Source: Crocodylus rhombifer (Eukaryota > Chordata > Crocodylia > Crocodylidae). Taken from it: a DNA stretch of 64,000 nt. Position 1 is the stretch's first letter; each line of letters begins with the position of its first letter. Below are positions 34,199-45,394 of the stretch, one piece after another. The stretch is taken from the NCBI GenBank assembly GCA_038503035.1, contig JAVSML010024230.1:285023-349022 (forward strand), written 5' to 3'. Below the pieces are notes generated by a model. The model was not told the DNA's origin. It ran no database searches and saw nothing but the letters and a program-made list of their open reading frames with translations. A program made the position numbers and the translations under genes.

Positions 34199-34873
34199 CA
34201 TACACTCAGGTAGGCTCTGGAGCAGTGAGAGACGCGCGGGTGAAGCCCGCTGCACCCCCACTCCCCCGAAGCCCCCCAGACACCCCCTCAGTAGCCGCCG
34301 AGCCCCCTGCCGACCCCCAGCACAGCCGGAGGTAAGCGGGCTCGTGGTGGGAAGGGGTTAACTCCTCACTTGTTGGGAGGAGGCCGCTGCCTGGTGCCGG
34401 GCCGGGTCAAGCCCCCGCCCAGGCCCCTACTTGGCCCAGCCCCCAGGGAGAGAGAAGTGAAGGAGGGGATACTCACCAGTCCCCCTCCTGTAGGGCAGGG
34501 CCCCCCAAATCCCGGGCAGGGCCCCCCTGTCCTAGGGAAGCCAGCGTTCCCCGACGGCAGGCCCACTGCGCATGCGCGTAGTTTAAAAGGGCCCGCCAAA
34601 CGGGGAAAAAAAAACCAAAACATACACTCAGGTAGGCTCTAGAGTGGTGAGAGACACGCGGGTGAAGCCCGCTGTGCCCCCACTCCCCCGAAGCCCCCCA
34701 GACACCCCCTCAGCAGCCGCCGAGCCCCCTGCCAACCCCCAGCACAGCCGGAGGTAAGCGGGCTCATGGTGGGAAGGGGTTAACTCCTCTCTTGCTGGGA
34801 GGAGGCCGCTGCCTGGTGCCGGGCCGGGTCAAGCCCCCGCCCAGGCCCCTACTTGGCCCAGCCCCCCAGGGAG
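34199..34873 (+). promoter_or_regulatory. CR1 5' region with a 422-bp tandem duplication
   Basis: 34199-34450 is repeated almost exactly at 34621-34873; both start CATACACTCAGGTAGGCTCT. The first unit carries an extra 170 bp (34451-34620) that is absent after the second. This extra part holds GCGCATGCGC (34568-34577, the NRF1-type palindrome) and TTTAAAA (34582-34588), which lies about 33 bp before the start of the second unit, the spacing expected between a TATA-like box and a start site. Both units also contain AGGTAAGC, a splice-donor-like word. Promoter function is inferred. Confidence 0.7.
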
Positions 34874-35014
34874 CCTAGTGACCGGAGCTGCGCGAACAGG
34901 CTGCGTAAACAGGCACTTGAGTTAGCGCGGAGTTCACGTGTGGGAGGGCACGAGACCCTGCCTGCGACCCCCCCCGCCATAGCCAGCCCCAGCCGTAGCC
35001 AGTCTACCAGAGGC

Positions 35015-36115
35015 ATGACACGGATGGGCACGCGGCGCACCCCGAGGGTCCCCTCTGGCTCTGCGGCCCCTCCACTGGGCACCTCAGAGACGGCCACCCA
35101 GACGGAGCCCATGGTTCTGGGCTCCATGCTGACGGAGCCCCTGGCTCTTGGCTGCGGGGGCTGCCTGTCCATTTTTCAGGCTCTGGGGCCCGGGAGCATG
35201 GCCACCTCCCCTTGCGGGGTCTGCTCCCTACTGGGGTCTCTGGCACGCCAGCTGGAGGAGCTCCAGGCCACAGTCCAGAGACTGCGTGCCATCAGGGACT
35301 GTGAGCAGGAGATAGACTCCTACTGCCAGGCCCTTCTCCCCCGGGAGCCGCAGGGGAGAGCTCTATCTCCCTCCGTGACTAAGGAGGAGTCTGGGACCTC
35401 CCACTCTGCCCAGTCAGGGACATGAACCAAGGTGGTCAAGGGCCCCAAGGCCCGCCGCACCAAGCGCCCTCCTGCCCCGCAAGAGATTAGCAACAGGTTC
35501 ACACCTCTTGCAGCCCCAGCAGAGCCCACACAGTTGCCAGCTCCTGCAGGCAACCCAGGCTCGACCACAGCTACTGGCCCTGCTCTCCCCAGGACAAAGC
35601 GAAAGGTGTTTGTTGTGGGAGACTCCATCCTGTGGGGCACTGAGGGGGCAACCTGCCGCCCCCACCCCTTAGCCCAGGAAGTCTGCTGCTTCCCAGGGGC
35701 CCACATCCGAGACATTGTGGAGAGGATCCCGCAGCTACTCCGGCCCACAGACCACTACCCCATGCTCCTTATTCATGTTGGCATCAATGACACGGCTTGG
35801 AGCACCCCCAGCCAGGTCATGAGGCGCTACAGGGAGTTGGGAGCGGGGTTTAGGGGTCTGGGAGCTCAGGTGGTGTTTTCCTCGATCCTCCCAGTCTCGG
35901 GCTATGGGCTGCGGAGGGAGAGTAGGATCCACGCGGTGAACCAAACACTGCGGCGCCGGTGTTATCAGGAAGGCTTTGGCTTCCATGAATACAGCCCGCT
36001 CTTTGGAGAGAGAGGCAGCGAGCTGCTGGGAAGAGATGGCCTCTACCTCTCTCCCCTGGGGAGGAGGATCTTCTCAGCCAGGCTGGCTGACCTGCTCAAC
36101 TGGGCTTTAAACTAA
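35015..36115 (+). pseudogene. CR1 ORF1 (CxxC pairs, coiled coil, SGNH esterase), one nonsense codon
   Basis: The ORF1 protein of CR1 binds element RNA and in many copies has an esterase domain of the SGNH family. The frame is open upstream to about 34853, but the first ATG is at 35015 (MTRMGTRRTPRV). Next come CGGC and CGVC pairs (about residues 48-70) and a leucine-rich helix (LARQLEELQATVQRLRAI). A TGA at 35423-35425 interrupts one otherwise continuous frame. The esterase part follows: VVGDSIL (nucleophile Ser at 35624), LIHVGINDTAW, then DGLYLSPLGRRIF. The last block normally reads D-x-x-H; here the His position is Tyr (TAC at 36044), so the catalytic dyad is broken. Confidence 0.88.
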
Positions 36116-39027
36116 GCCCGCTGGGGGATGGGGGGACTACTGCCACTGCTGGACCGCTGAGCGACCCTTGCAAAGCCAGCAGACCAAGGCACTTAAGGGA
36201 CCCCACCCCTGCCCCAGCCCTGGCACAATCTGTGGGCAAGGCAAAAGCCCCTAAGGGCACACTTGCCTGCCTGTACACTAATGCCAGGAGCCTGGGTAAC
36301 AAGCAGGAGGAGCTCGTCCTCCTGCTCAGTGCAAAGAAATATGATGTCATTGGGATAATGGAGACCTGATGGGACTCCACCCATGACTGGACCACGGGTA
36401 TAGAGGGCTATACCCTATACAGGAGGGATTGTATTGACAAAAGGGGTGGGGCTGTAGCTCTCTATGTGAAGGAAAGCTACATGTCCCTGCAAGCTGATGT
36501 TGGCGACCGGCATGGACAGCTAGAGACCCTCTGGGTAAAAATTCGTCGGGAATTCGGCACAGGGGACACAATGGTGGGAGTCTACTACAGACCTCCCACT
36601 CAAAGTCCCGAGCTTGACCAGGAGTTTGCCCGGGAACTGACTGAGGCCGCTTGCTCCAGGACCTTAGTTGTCATGGGTGACTTCAATTACCCGGACATCT
36701 CGTGGGAAGATCACTCAGCTAAATCTGAGCAGGCGCAAAGCTTTCTCTCATGCGTGGATGACCTCTACCTGACTCAAGAAGTCTGTGGGCCTACGAGAGG
36801 CAAAGCGCTGCTTGACCTGGTACTGGCTACGGGGGATGACCTAATCGGTGACCTAGTGATTGATGGGAAGTTGGGTGACAGCGACCGCGAGCTGATCACC
36901 TTCATCATCCGCCGTAAAGCTAGCAAGTCAGTCAGCAACACAGAAGTCCTTGACTTCAGAAAAGCCGACTTTGACAAGCTCAAGAGGCTAGTCGGTCAGG
37001 CCCTCAGGGACCATGACCCCAGGGAGGTGGGAGTTCAAGAAGAGTGGTTGTTTCTCAAGGAAGCGATCCTCAGTGCACAAGATAAATCTATTCCAACACG
37101 GAGGAAAGGCAGCAAGAAGGCACAGCAGCCCCCCTGGCTCTCCAGAGACCTAGCGGACCTACTGTGGCTAAAAAGGAAAGCCTACAAAGGATGGAGGACG
37201 GGATTCACCTCCAAGGAGGATTACTCCGCGCTGGTCCGGTCCTGCAGGGAGAAAACCAGGAAAGCCAAGGCTGCAACTGAACTCGAACTAGCTTCAGGCA
37301 TCAAGGACAACAAAAAGTCTTTTTTCAGATATGTGGGGAGTCAGAGGAAAAGCAAGGGCAATGTTGGACCCCTGCTAAACCAGATGGGGCAACTGACAAC
37401 TGACGCCCAGGAAAAAGCCAACCTATTAAATAGGTACTTTGCGTCAGTCTTTCATCAGTCACACGGGATGCCCATGCCTGCTATGGGACAGGCAAATCTG
37501 GGTGAGGGGGATCCCCTACCCTCCATCAATGCTGACCTCGTGAAGGAACACCTTGAGAAGCTGGATACCTTCAAGTCAGCTGGCCCTGACAACCTGCACC
37601 CCAGGGTACTCAAGGAGCTGGCGAGCGTCATAGCCCAGCCCCTGGCACAGATCTTTGAAAACTCCTGGCGCTCTGGTGTAGAGCCCGAAGACTGGAAGAA
37701 GGCCAATGTGGTGCCGATCTTCAAAAAAGGGAGGAGAGTGGTTTCGGCTAACTACAGGCCCATTAGCCTGACTTCTATCCTGGGGAAGATCTTAGAAAAG
37801 TTTATTAAGGAGGCCATCCTTGAGGGACTGGCCCAGGCTAACATTCTAAGGGACAGCCAGCACGGGTTTGTTGCGGGTAGGTCTTGTTTGACCAATCTCA
37901 TTTCCTTCTATGACCAGGTGACCTATCACCTGGACAAGGGAGAAGAGATTGATGTCATATATCTTGACTTCAAAAAAGCTTTTGATCTGGTGTCCCATGA
38001 TCACCTCTTGGCCAAACTGCCCAGTTGTGGCCTTGGCTCCACCACTATCCGCTGGCTGGGAAATTGGCTCCGTGGTCGGACCCAGAGGGTTGTGATTGAT
38101 GGCAGTCACTCATCATGGTGCCCTGTGACCAGTGGGGTCCCTCAAGGCTCTGTCCTGGGACCCATACTGTTCAACATCTTCATTAATGATGTGGACATTG
38201 GAGTTAGGAGTGGACTGGCCAAGTTCACTGATGGCACCAAACTTTGGGGCAAAGCATCCACGCCAGAAGATAGGCGGGTGACCCAGGCTGACCTGGACAA
38301 GCTCAGGAAATGGGCGGACGAGAACCTGATAGTGTTTAACACCAAAAAATGCAAGGTTCTCCACCTTGGGAGGAAAAATCTGCAGCACCCTTATAGGCTC
38401 GGCAGTGCTACATTGGTTAGCACTACAGAAGAAAAAGACTTGGGGGTCATCATTGACCACAAGATGAACATGAGCCTGCAATGCGATACTGCGGCTAGTA
38501 AAGAGACCAAAATGCTGGCTTGCATCCATAGATGCTTCTTGAGCAAATCCCGGGACGTCATTCTGCCCTTGTACTCGGCCTTGGTGAGGCCGCAGCTGGA
38601 GTACTGCGTCCAGTTTTGGGCTCCACAATTCAAAAAGGATGTGGAGAAGCTTGAGAGAGTCCAGAGGAGAGCCACACGCATAATCAGAGGTCAGGAAAAC
38701 AGATCTTACGATGACAGGCTGAGAGCCATGGGACTCTTTAGCCTGGAAAAGCGCAGGCTCAGGCGTGATCTGATGGCCACCTATAAGTTTATCAGGGGTG
38801 ACCACCAGGATCTGGGGGAACGTCTCTTCACCAGAGCGCCCCAAGGAATGACGAGGTTGAACGGTCACAAACTCCTGCAAGACCGTTTCAGGCTGGACAT
38901 AAGGAAGAATTTCTTTACTGTCCAAGCCCCCAAGGTCTGGAACAGTCTGCCAGCAGAGGTAGTTCAAGCACCTACACTGAACACCTTCAAGAGTAAATTG
39001 GATGCTTATCTTGCTGGGATCCTATGA
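36094..39027 (+). pseudogene. CR1 ORF2 (endonuclease and reverse transcriptase), nearly intact
   Basis: The polyprotein that nicks target DNA and copies CR1 RNA. The frame opens near 36091 just before ORF1 ends, with LACLYTNARSLGNKQEELVL as the endonuclease start and the catalytic Glu in IMET. A TGA at 36367 (normally Trp in E-T-W) is the only stop; from 36370 to 39027 it is open. Endonuclease: GVYYRPP, MGDFNYPDISW, LLDLVLATG, then DSDRELITF, where the usual SDH reads SDR (36886). RT: NVVPIFKKGRR, NYRPISLTSILGK, IYLDFKKAFDLVSHD, SGVPQGSVLGPILFN, then KFTDGTKLWG in place of F-A-D-D (GAT GGC at 38230-38235). The C-terminal region ([32 protein letters not shown]) is complete. Confidence 0.93.
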
Positions 39028-39127
39028 CCCCAGCTGACTTCCTGCCCTTTGGGCAGGGGGCTGGACTCGATGATCTTCCGAGGTCCCTTCCAGCCCTAAT
39101 GTCTATGTAATCTATGAAATCTATGAA

Positions 39128-39620
39128 TTTTACTAGTCCATTAGATTGCAGGTGATAGGGAATGTGATAGGTCCACAGCACTTGATGTTTTGCAGCCCAC
39201 TCATAGACAAGATGGTTGTAAAAATGTGAACCATTGTCACTTTGCAGCTCTACAGGAGGTGGGTAGATGGCTAGCAGGTTTTCTAGTGCAGCACAGGAGT
39301 CCTGTGCAGTGGCCTTGGCAGAGGCCTGGGCAAACATCATTCCGGTGACTGCTTCCACTGCTACAAACACATTTTGTTGCTTTCTGGGTGTGTGGGGAAG
39401 TGGCCCTATAAAGTCACATTGAAAACTTGCCATGTTACTTTCCCATCATGTAACTACAAAGGGGTAGTCGAGGCAGGGGTTAGTCGGACCTTGACTTCCT
39501 GGCAGGTGATACAGGAGTTGACTAATTCCTGTGCTTCTCTTTTGGTTAGATGAATGCCCCAGGTGGCTGCTAGGCAAACAATGCCATCATGACCAGGGTG
39601 CCTATGCTGTTGATGCAGCT
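39128..39620 (-). pseudogene. Integrase zinc finger and catalytic core of ERV copy 1
   Basis: Zinc-binding region on the minus strand: HRHPGHDG, then CITCQEVK (about 39610-39490). The core follows: QCDFIGPLPHTP (first Asp), VFVAVEAVTGMMF, then PVELQSDNGSHFYNHL (second Asp). The text stops at SNGLV, directly before the catalytic Glu, because the CR1 inserted there. Confidence 0.82.
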
Positions 39621-40330
39621 ATTCTGCAGCTAGCACTCCAGGGGTCACCACCTGAAGGGAGGGGCTGGGCACCTTCTTTGGGGGTAGCAGAGCTTTTGCT
39701 TCAGCAACAAGGGCTTCTGTGCTACCTTTGGCTAGCTCATCTACTTGCCTGTTCCACTTTGCTTCAGGCCCTTCAGCTTTTTTGCTTCTATGTGCTGCAC
39801 TGACATGTTGTATATTTAGGAGAAGGCCTCCCTCTGCCATTATGCACAAAGTCTCCCAGTTATCATAGCTCCAAATATTTTTGCCTCGTCTTTTGAAGTT
39901 TTCTTTTTTCCACAAGGGTAGCCACTTGTTGCAACCCTCTACTACCATCTACGAATTGCAGTAGATATAAATGGGTTTTGTATAGCCTGACCCTACTAAC
40001 AGTTCATAGTTGTCCACACTGACTACAGCAGACTATTTAGCATACTGTGCACTTTGGCTGTTTCCCTCCATTGTAAGCTGCTTACCATCTCAAATCCATA
40101 TGGCAGCACTCCTCCAGGTGCGACCTTTGACTGAGCCATCGGTGAACCAGACTTCTACATCTTCTGATGTTTCCATGTTGGGTGAGAAGGCAGGTGCCTC
40201 CTTGATTAAAGCTGGTTGCATCTGGGTATATGTTGACTGTGCTTTCTGTGACCTTTTCCACTAGCACTGAATGTCCCTTTGGGGTTACCCACTGTGCCTG
40301 ACTTAAAATATAATAGATCCATTTTTGCAC
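39620..40330 (-). pseudogene. RNase H remnant of ERV copy 1
   Basis: The first half has EDVEVWFTDGSVKGRTW on the minus strand (about 40165-40115), which includes the catalytic Asp of the TDGS motif. The second half (39948-39619) ends with LNIQHVSAAHRSKKAEG and WNRQVDELAKGS, the C-terminal H...N...D block. Several stops lie between them. Confidence 0.78.
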
Positions 40331-40807
40331 GGTTGTTTCTTGGGCCCTCCCTCCAGGCGGGAGGTGTCAGTCAGACAATGCCATTCCCAGGATGAGTACC
40401 AGAGTGGTTATGACAGTGAGTAACTCCCCTCTCAGGGCCTCTGTGACTTCTAAAGCTGCGACTGCTGCACACAGCATTTGTTCTAGCAGGGTGTATTGGG
40501 CTTTGGCCCCCTTCCAACCTCAGCTCCAAAACCTGAGGGGCTTTCCCTCTGCCTTAGGTGTATCTCTTTGCCATAAGCTCCAATGGGCCCCCCTGTTGGA
40601 CACATTTACATGGAGCCAGAGCTTCCCATCTGGGTGTTGGGCTTCTAGGGAGGTGTGGAAGCTTACCGCCTCCTTGAGGGCCCGCATGGCATGTTCATGC
40701 TCGGGGCCCTATTCCCACTATGCCTTTTTCTGGTACAAATTATACAAAGGCCGGGCTAACACACTAAACTCAGGGACATGCAGGTGCCAGAAATTAAGCA
40801 CTTCCAG

Positions 40808-41305
40808 CTAGACTTGCAGCTCTTTTACTTTGCTGGGGGCAGGGGTATCTACCAGGCTTTGCAGCTCCTTAGCCGGTATGGTGGGTCTACCTTGTTGCCA
40901 CTGGATTCCCACGAATTCACACTGGGGCCCAACTTCTTGGATCTTTTTGCTGGACAGCGTGAATCCAAACATCTGCACCTTCTCCTTTAGGGACTCAAAA
41001 GCACAAATGGTTAATTCCCGGTCCTGGCCTCCCACCATGACATCGTAGACATACTGCTAGACATTCACCTTTAGGTGGCTCAATTGTACTTCATGGACCA
41101 CTGCAGCCAGCTATCCATGGGCCAAGGTGGTGCTGTGCACCCAACCCTGGGGTAGGACTGTGTAGGTGTACTGCTGTCCTAGCCATGTGAAGGCAAGCAA
41201 AGGCCAGTGATCTTCATGGATGGGAATAGCAAAGAACATGTCTTTAATGTCCATGGATCCCATCCACTGGGGTCCATAACACCTAATGTTTTCTGTTAAT
41301 GCAGG
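40808..41305 (-). pseudogene. Reverse transcriptase remnant of ERV copy 1
   Basis: From about 41305: LPALTENIRCY, WMGSMDIKDMFFAIPI (palm Asp), LAFTWLGQQYTYTVLPQGW, then the catalytic box, which reads YVYD where Y-V-D-D is expected (plus-strand 41042-41050). A stop lies just before it. The thumb follows in 41038-40808 (FGFTLSSKKIQEVGPQCEF, VGIQWQQGRPTIP). The N-terminal part of RT is missing beyond 41305. Confidence 0.8.
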
Positions 41306-42004
41306 AAGTGACCCATCACAGCTTCCCAGAGCACAAGCTCCTTTCCCGCAGGGGGACACACTGTGGGGCCAGCAGAGCTGCTGGGGTGGGGGCGGGGAGG
41401 CAGGGATGGGTGTTATTCCTTCTCTGTCTGGCCTCCAGTGATAGGAGATCTGGTGATCTATTCCAGGCAGGGAGCAAGTGCTGCAGTGACAGCCCACAGA
41501 CTCAGCTGCCAGTGGGGGTACAGGGGAAAATAATTCTCCTCCCTTCCCCTCTTGCCTCAGGGGCCATGGTGCCCGGTGGTGCAGAAGGAGGAGGAAGCAA
41601 TTGGAAGACCTTGCTTATGTCCCTGTTGATGGGACAGGGAGGGATGAACTAAACTCCTCTCTGGTCAGACCCCCAATCCTGTCTGTCTGTGTTTGGGCTG
41701 GGGCTCAAAGGAGCAGAGCCAGCCTGGCCAGGCTGGAGCAGAGAGCCCCTCCCAGCCCAAGGAGCATGCCAGGATGCTGGGGGCTCTGATTTATTTTAAA
41801 CCAGCAAAGGATCTGGGACAGATTGCATAAACTGGTTTGAGCCAAATCAGTTACATCTGATACTACATTCAACCAGGTTTATCTCAAACCAGTTTCAGCC
41901 ATTTTGAAACTGGTTTCTGTGCACTGATTGACTGTTCTGTTACAGGTTTAAACCAGTTTCTGATCACTTAAACCATTTTACATGTAATGTCTGTCCCTAC
42001 CCTA

Positions 42005-45000
42005 AATGTCTCTGCTACAATCTCAACACGTGCCAAGGATTTTCCAGATCAGTTTCTCTTGCAACATTAAAAGGCAAAATAAGTCTCCGCCCATCCTAAA
42101 ACAGCTACTTCTAATTTTAATATTCTCATCAATCCAGCTGGATCAGTGAATATTTATTTGTATCTGTACTTGCTGGATTAAATGGAATTTCCAGCGTGAC
42201 CTCATTTTTATCCACAGAAAAATGAAATTGCCTGAAGATGCATTCCCTGGATACAAGTCTGCTACATCAGAAAGAGAAAGATAGTTAGTCTTAGGCCCAA
42301 AACTGGATAGATTACTAATAAGTTTGGCTGATTTTGTCCTCACTCAGGAACAAAGGGCAGAACAGATGCAGTTACTAAAAATTATTTTATTTAGAACTGA
42401 CTTGCACCTCCTCAGACTTGCACCTTTTCCTTTGTTAAGAAAAAGTTGGAAAAATGTCCCAGGATACTTTCCTGAATCTAGAAAATTATCCATGAAAGCT
42501 GCTGTTTTGGAGGTTTTTTTTCAATTTCCATCATACAGGTCCTGGAACACATGTTCTTACATAGAACCTTTCGCAGGAAGGGAGCTACTCTGTTAACTGT
42601 ATCCTCAGCACATAATGGGGGTGATTTCATTATTAAAAAAAATGTATTGCTATATATTTACGTAGCACTTTACAAGCATTTAAGTGAATCCTACCCTGAA
42701 GATATAAAAGGATGAAAATAAGTTTTTCTTCTGATATTTAATTGGGTCATTGCCTGAGCTGCCCTAATTACAGAACTGCCTTTGGGCAGAATTTTGATAT
42801 ATTTGTCTATAAGAATTTAGATTCTTGCATTTCTTATTTACAATCAATATAAAGCAATTGTTTCTGAGTGAATGATGAGTCAAAAACATTTTTCCTTTCT
42901 GCCATGATTCAGTTCCCCTCCCAACACAGTCTAATCTGTCAGAAACAGTTCCCATGACTGTAGTAAACACAACTTCTCAGTATGAATGTTCACAAATTTA
43001 TAATGTTCTATCCCTTTGGAAATAAGAAAACACTTTTATAAGATAAAAATCTACATTAATCTTGCTACCTACAAGTTTTAGAATTAAAACTCTATTCTAA
43101 AACTCATAAGTAGAAAGTTTTCACATCATAATGTAGGAATATGGAACATAATGTTTAACAGGATAAGGGTGGAATAAAAAAAGTTTAATTCTTATGCCTG
43201 AGAATTGTCTGCTTAGAAATCCAAATTTTCTTATCTTTTACATTTATATAAACCTAATGGATTGATTCTTCTGTGATCAGTAGAATCCTGTAGTTATAAA
43301 GTTGCAGCTCATGAGAGAAGGATTTGTGAGGAAATATTTCATTTAGTCTGTCTTACACAGATGTTATTTGCAATAGTAAATATATGAAGCTTCTTTTTGC
43401 AAGTTGTTCCTAATGAGTTTTCACAGACCTCATATGTGATATCCAAGATGTTAAAAGATATTTAATTCAGACTGTGCAAGGATCTTGTTGCTATTCTAGT
43501 ATATAAGGAGAGGCTGTAAAAATTTCACCTGTGAGGAAAATGAAATTTAAAAAAGGATAAATAAGTGTTCTTCTGTCTGTCCCTTAACGCTATAGAACCT
43601 GATTATCTATGGGGTGGTAATTCATCAAGCATTGGGAATGACGTCTATATATGAGAGACTTCTACCTTATTAAAGTGCACACATGACCAAATGTACCTGA
43701 TGGTAAAGGGGATTCAGGAGCAGGTAATAATAACAGAGCATAATAATAGAGCATACCTAGTGGAACATTTGCCAGATTTGACAAGGATTTTGCTTCCAGC
43801 AGGAGCATACTGCTTGTTACTCCTAAACAAGATGAACTGTCACCTTTCCACTCATGTATATGTGTTTGGCTTGAAATTCGGTAACATTCTGGAACAGAAT
43901 GGCAAACACTTGAGTTCTCACACAAAAGATTTAGAAACTGAAGTATTGCTATCAGTTCAAAAGTCTATAGCAAATGACAATTTGACTAAAGTAATGGGCT
44001 GCATTAAATTGTGTGCCTTTTCTCCACCACAGTGAGTCTCTGGGAGAGGGAAGAGAATGGACCCAAAAGAAGACAACTGTATTATAAAAGTGATGCTACA
44101 TGCAGCAAGGTCTGCACTTTCTTTTTCCCGTGTGAAAGAGTAAACAGCAACGCACAAAAAGAGCCAGGGAACGCTGCTTCTGAGCTATTACCATGTAAGG
44201 ATAGAAGCTCTGGGAGAAAAAAAGAAAAAGGAGACGGGAGTCTCAGAAGAAAATAGAGAGAGGCTGAAGGAGAAAGAGAGGGAAAAAGAAGATCTCTTGC
44301 AGATAAGAGGCTTACCTCAGGACTTCTCTCAGAGCTGGAGAGAATGGAGCTCAGAGGAAGAGGGGCGGATCCCTGAAGAGGCACACCATGAGCTGCAGCT
44401 GGCAGTTGCACTGAACACTAAACAAAACAAAGAAAAAGGGAACAGTGAATTGACCCACTCCCACAAGCGTAGAGAAGGCATCTGCGTGTTGACCACAAGG
44501 ATTCAAGGCTTCAGGCATGTTCAGCAAAAAAGATACATACTTATGGTAACAGAAATAAAGAGAGAGAATGCAGTGGGGATTGAAGAGAAAATTCTGGCCC
44601 AAAAAGAAATAAGTAGATGAACCAGAGTTAAAGAGACTTCGTTTCCTAATACTAAGTTCAGCCCAACCGAACTGTTAATAGTATATAGATAGAATTACAA
44701 AGCTGATATAACTGATAAGGTTAAAAAAAAAGGATAAATGGAGCACTTCTGTTTAAAAATAAAGAAAGTTTGTATAGTGTTATAAAGAATAAAAATAAAG
44801 ACAAGTTTTAATCTGCATCTGATTGTATATACATATCGGTGAGTGTGTGTGAATAGTTAAGAAGGCATGTGAAGTTTTCCTCTATAATACCGGGACTCCC
44901 AATAGAGATACAAAAAATAAATAAATAAAGTAAAACAACAAATATATATAATAACCCTCCCAATGAGTAACATCATAAATTAGAACATATTATAATAACA

Positions 45001-45394
45001 TCCAAGACATGTCAGGTGGGAAAGTCAGGGTATTCATAGTTCTTTGGGAGATTATAAGAGGATACAGAGGGGCATCATAAGCTCTACCATCACATCCCAT
45101 TATCTGACTGCAGATGGAAAGAGATCACTCTCATCAGGTGACAGGTGAACGCATTGTCGAATGTGGTCCACAGGGGAAGCCAGAGAAATGAATCCTGTTT
45201 CCATCCTGATGGTTGCCTCTGCAAGTAGAGTCTTTACCACAGGCTTGGAACAGAAGGGGTTGATTGAGGTGTGTTTGTGCCTCCTTCCCTTCCAGAAGAA
45301 AGATGTTAAATAACTACTGAAAAGGTAGCAAATAGAGGGTCTAAGGAGGTATTGGCTGGTAACAGATGACAACACACAAGGGAAGTGACACAAA
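42005..45394. other. Gene-free stretch with a purine-rich segment
   Basis: No known gene or repeat is recognised. 44030-44640 is strongly purine-rich (GAGAGAGGCTGAAGGAGAAA) and holds an open frame at 44297-44620 that matches no family I know. An AATAAA-rich region follows at 44780-44935. This could be an unrecognised LTR, but I could not find its ends. The 114-codon frame at 43691-44035 is likewise unassigned. Confidence 0.45.

Larger units (their letters stand above)
34199..39127 (+). mobile_element. Nearly full-length CR1 LINE inserted in the ERV integrase
   Basis: A 4.9-kb CR1 with a 5' region, ORF1, ORF2 and a 3' tail (GGGCAGGGGGCTGGACTCGATG, then TCTATGTAATCTATGAAATC). ERV copy 2 gives the uninterrupted target. 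Left of the insert the ERV reads GATACCGTTGG, right of it ACTAGTCCATTAG, and in copy 2 these are joined as GATACCATTGGCTTGCTCTA and CCAATCCATTAG. So the boundaries are firm to a few bases and there is no target duplication, typical of CR1. Its open frames are the longest in the window, but two in-frame stops and several substitutions at catalytic positions indicate an inactive, relatively young copy. Confidence 0.95.
32400..41305 (-). mobile_element. ERV-L-like provirus (copy 1) with env-like frame, split by a CR1
   Basis: A defective provirus on the minus strand. From right to left: RT (41305-40808), RNase H (about 40330-39620), integrase zinc finger and core (about 39620-39128), CR1 insertion, integrase C-terminal part (34196-33847), env-like frame (33887-33327) and a probable 3' LTR (about 33102-32400). 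Its 5' LTR, gag and protease are absent; retroviral sequence stops inside RT at about 41305 where the host transposon begins, so a deletion or recombination removed the 5' half. The pol text is close to ERV copy 2. The likely 3' LTR has AATAAAG on the minus strand near 32483 but no clear match to the LTR of copy 2. Confidence 0.8.
31421..42004. mobile_element. Terminal-inverted-repeat element carrying an inserted ERV
   Basis: The left end (31421) reads TAAGGCTAAGTACAGACAG. The reverse complement of the right end (42004) reads TTAGGGTAGGGACAGACAT, 15 of 20 bases alike. Own sequence is about 31421-32400 and 41306-42004. It has internal direct repeats: 31440-31690 resembles 31870-32180, and 31720-31860 resembles 41800-41935 (shared GGATCTGGGACAGA and TTTCAGCCATTTTGAAA). 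Also, 32180-32340 is an inverted match of 41400-41570. The superfamily is unclear; the flanks TTAA and TAAA could hint at piggyBac-type insertion. No transposase was found. Confidence 0.5.

Noticed and set aside
36466..39027. 853-codon open frame considered as a functional gene
   Set aside because: It is CR1 ORF2. An upstream in-frame TGA and changed catalytic residues (SDR, FTDG) make it non-functional, and the apparent start is GTG in the middle of the endonuclease domain.
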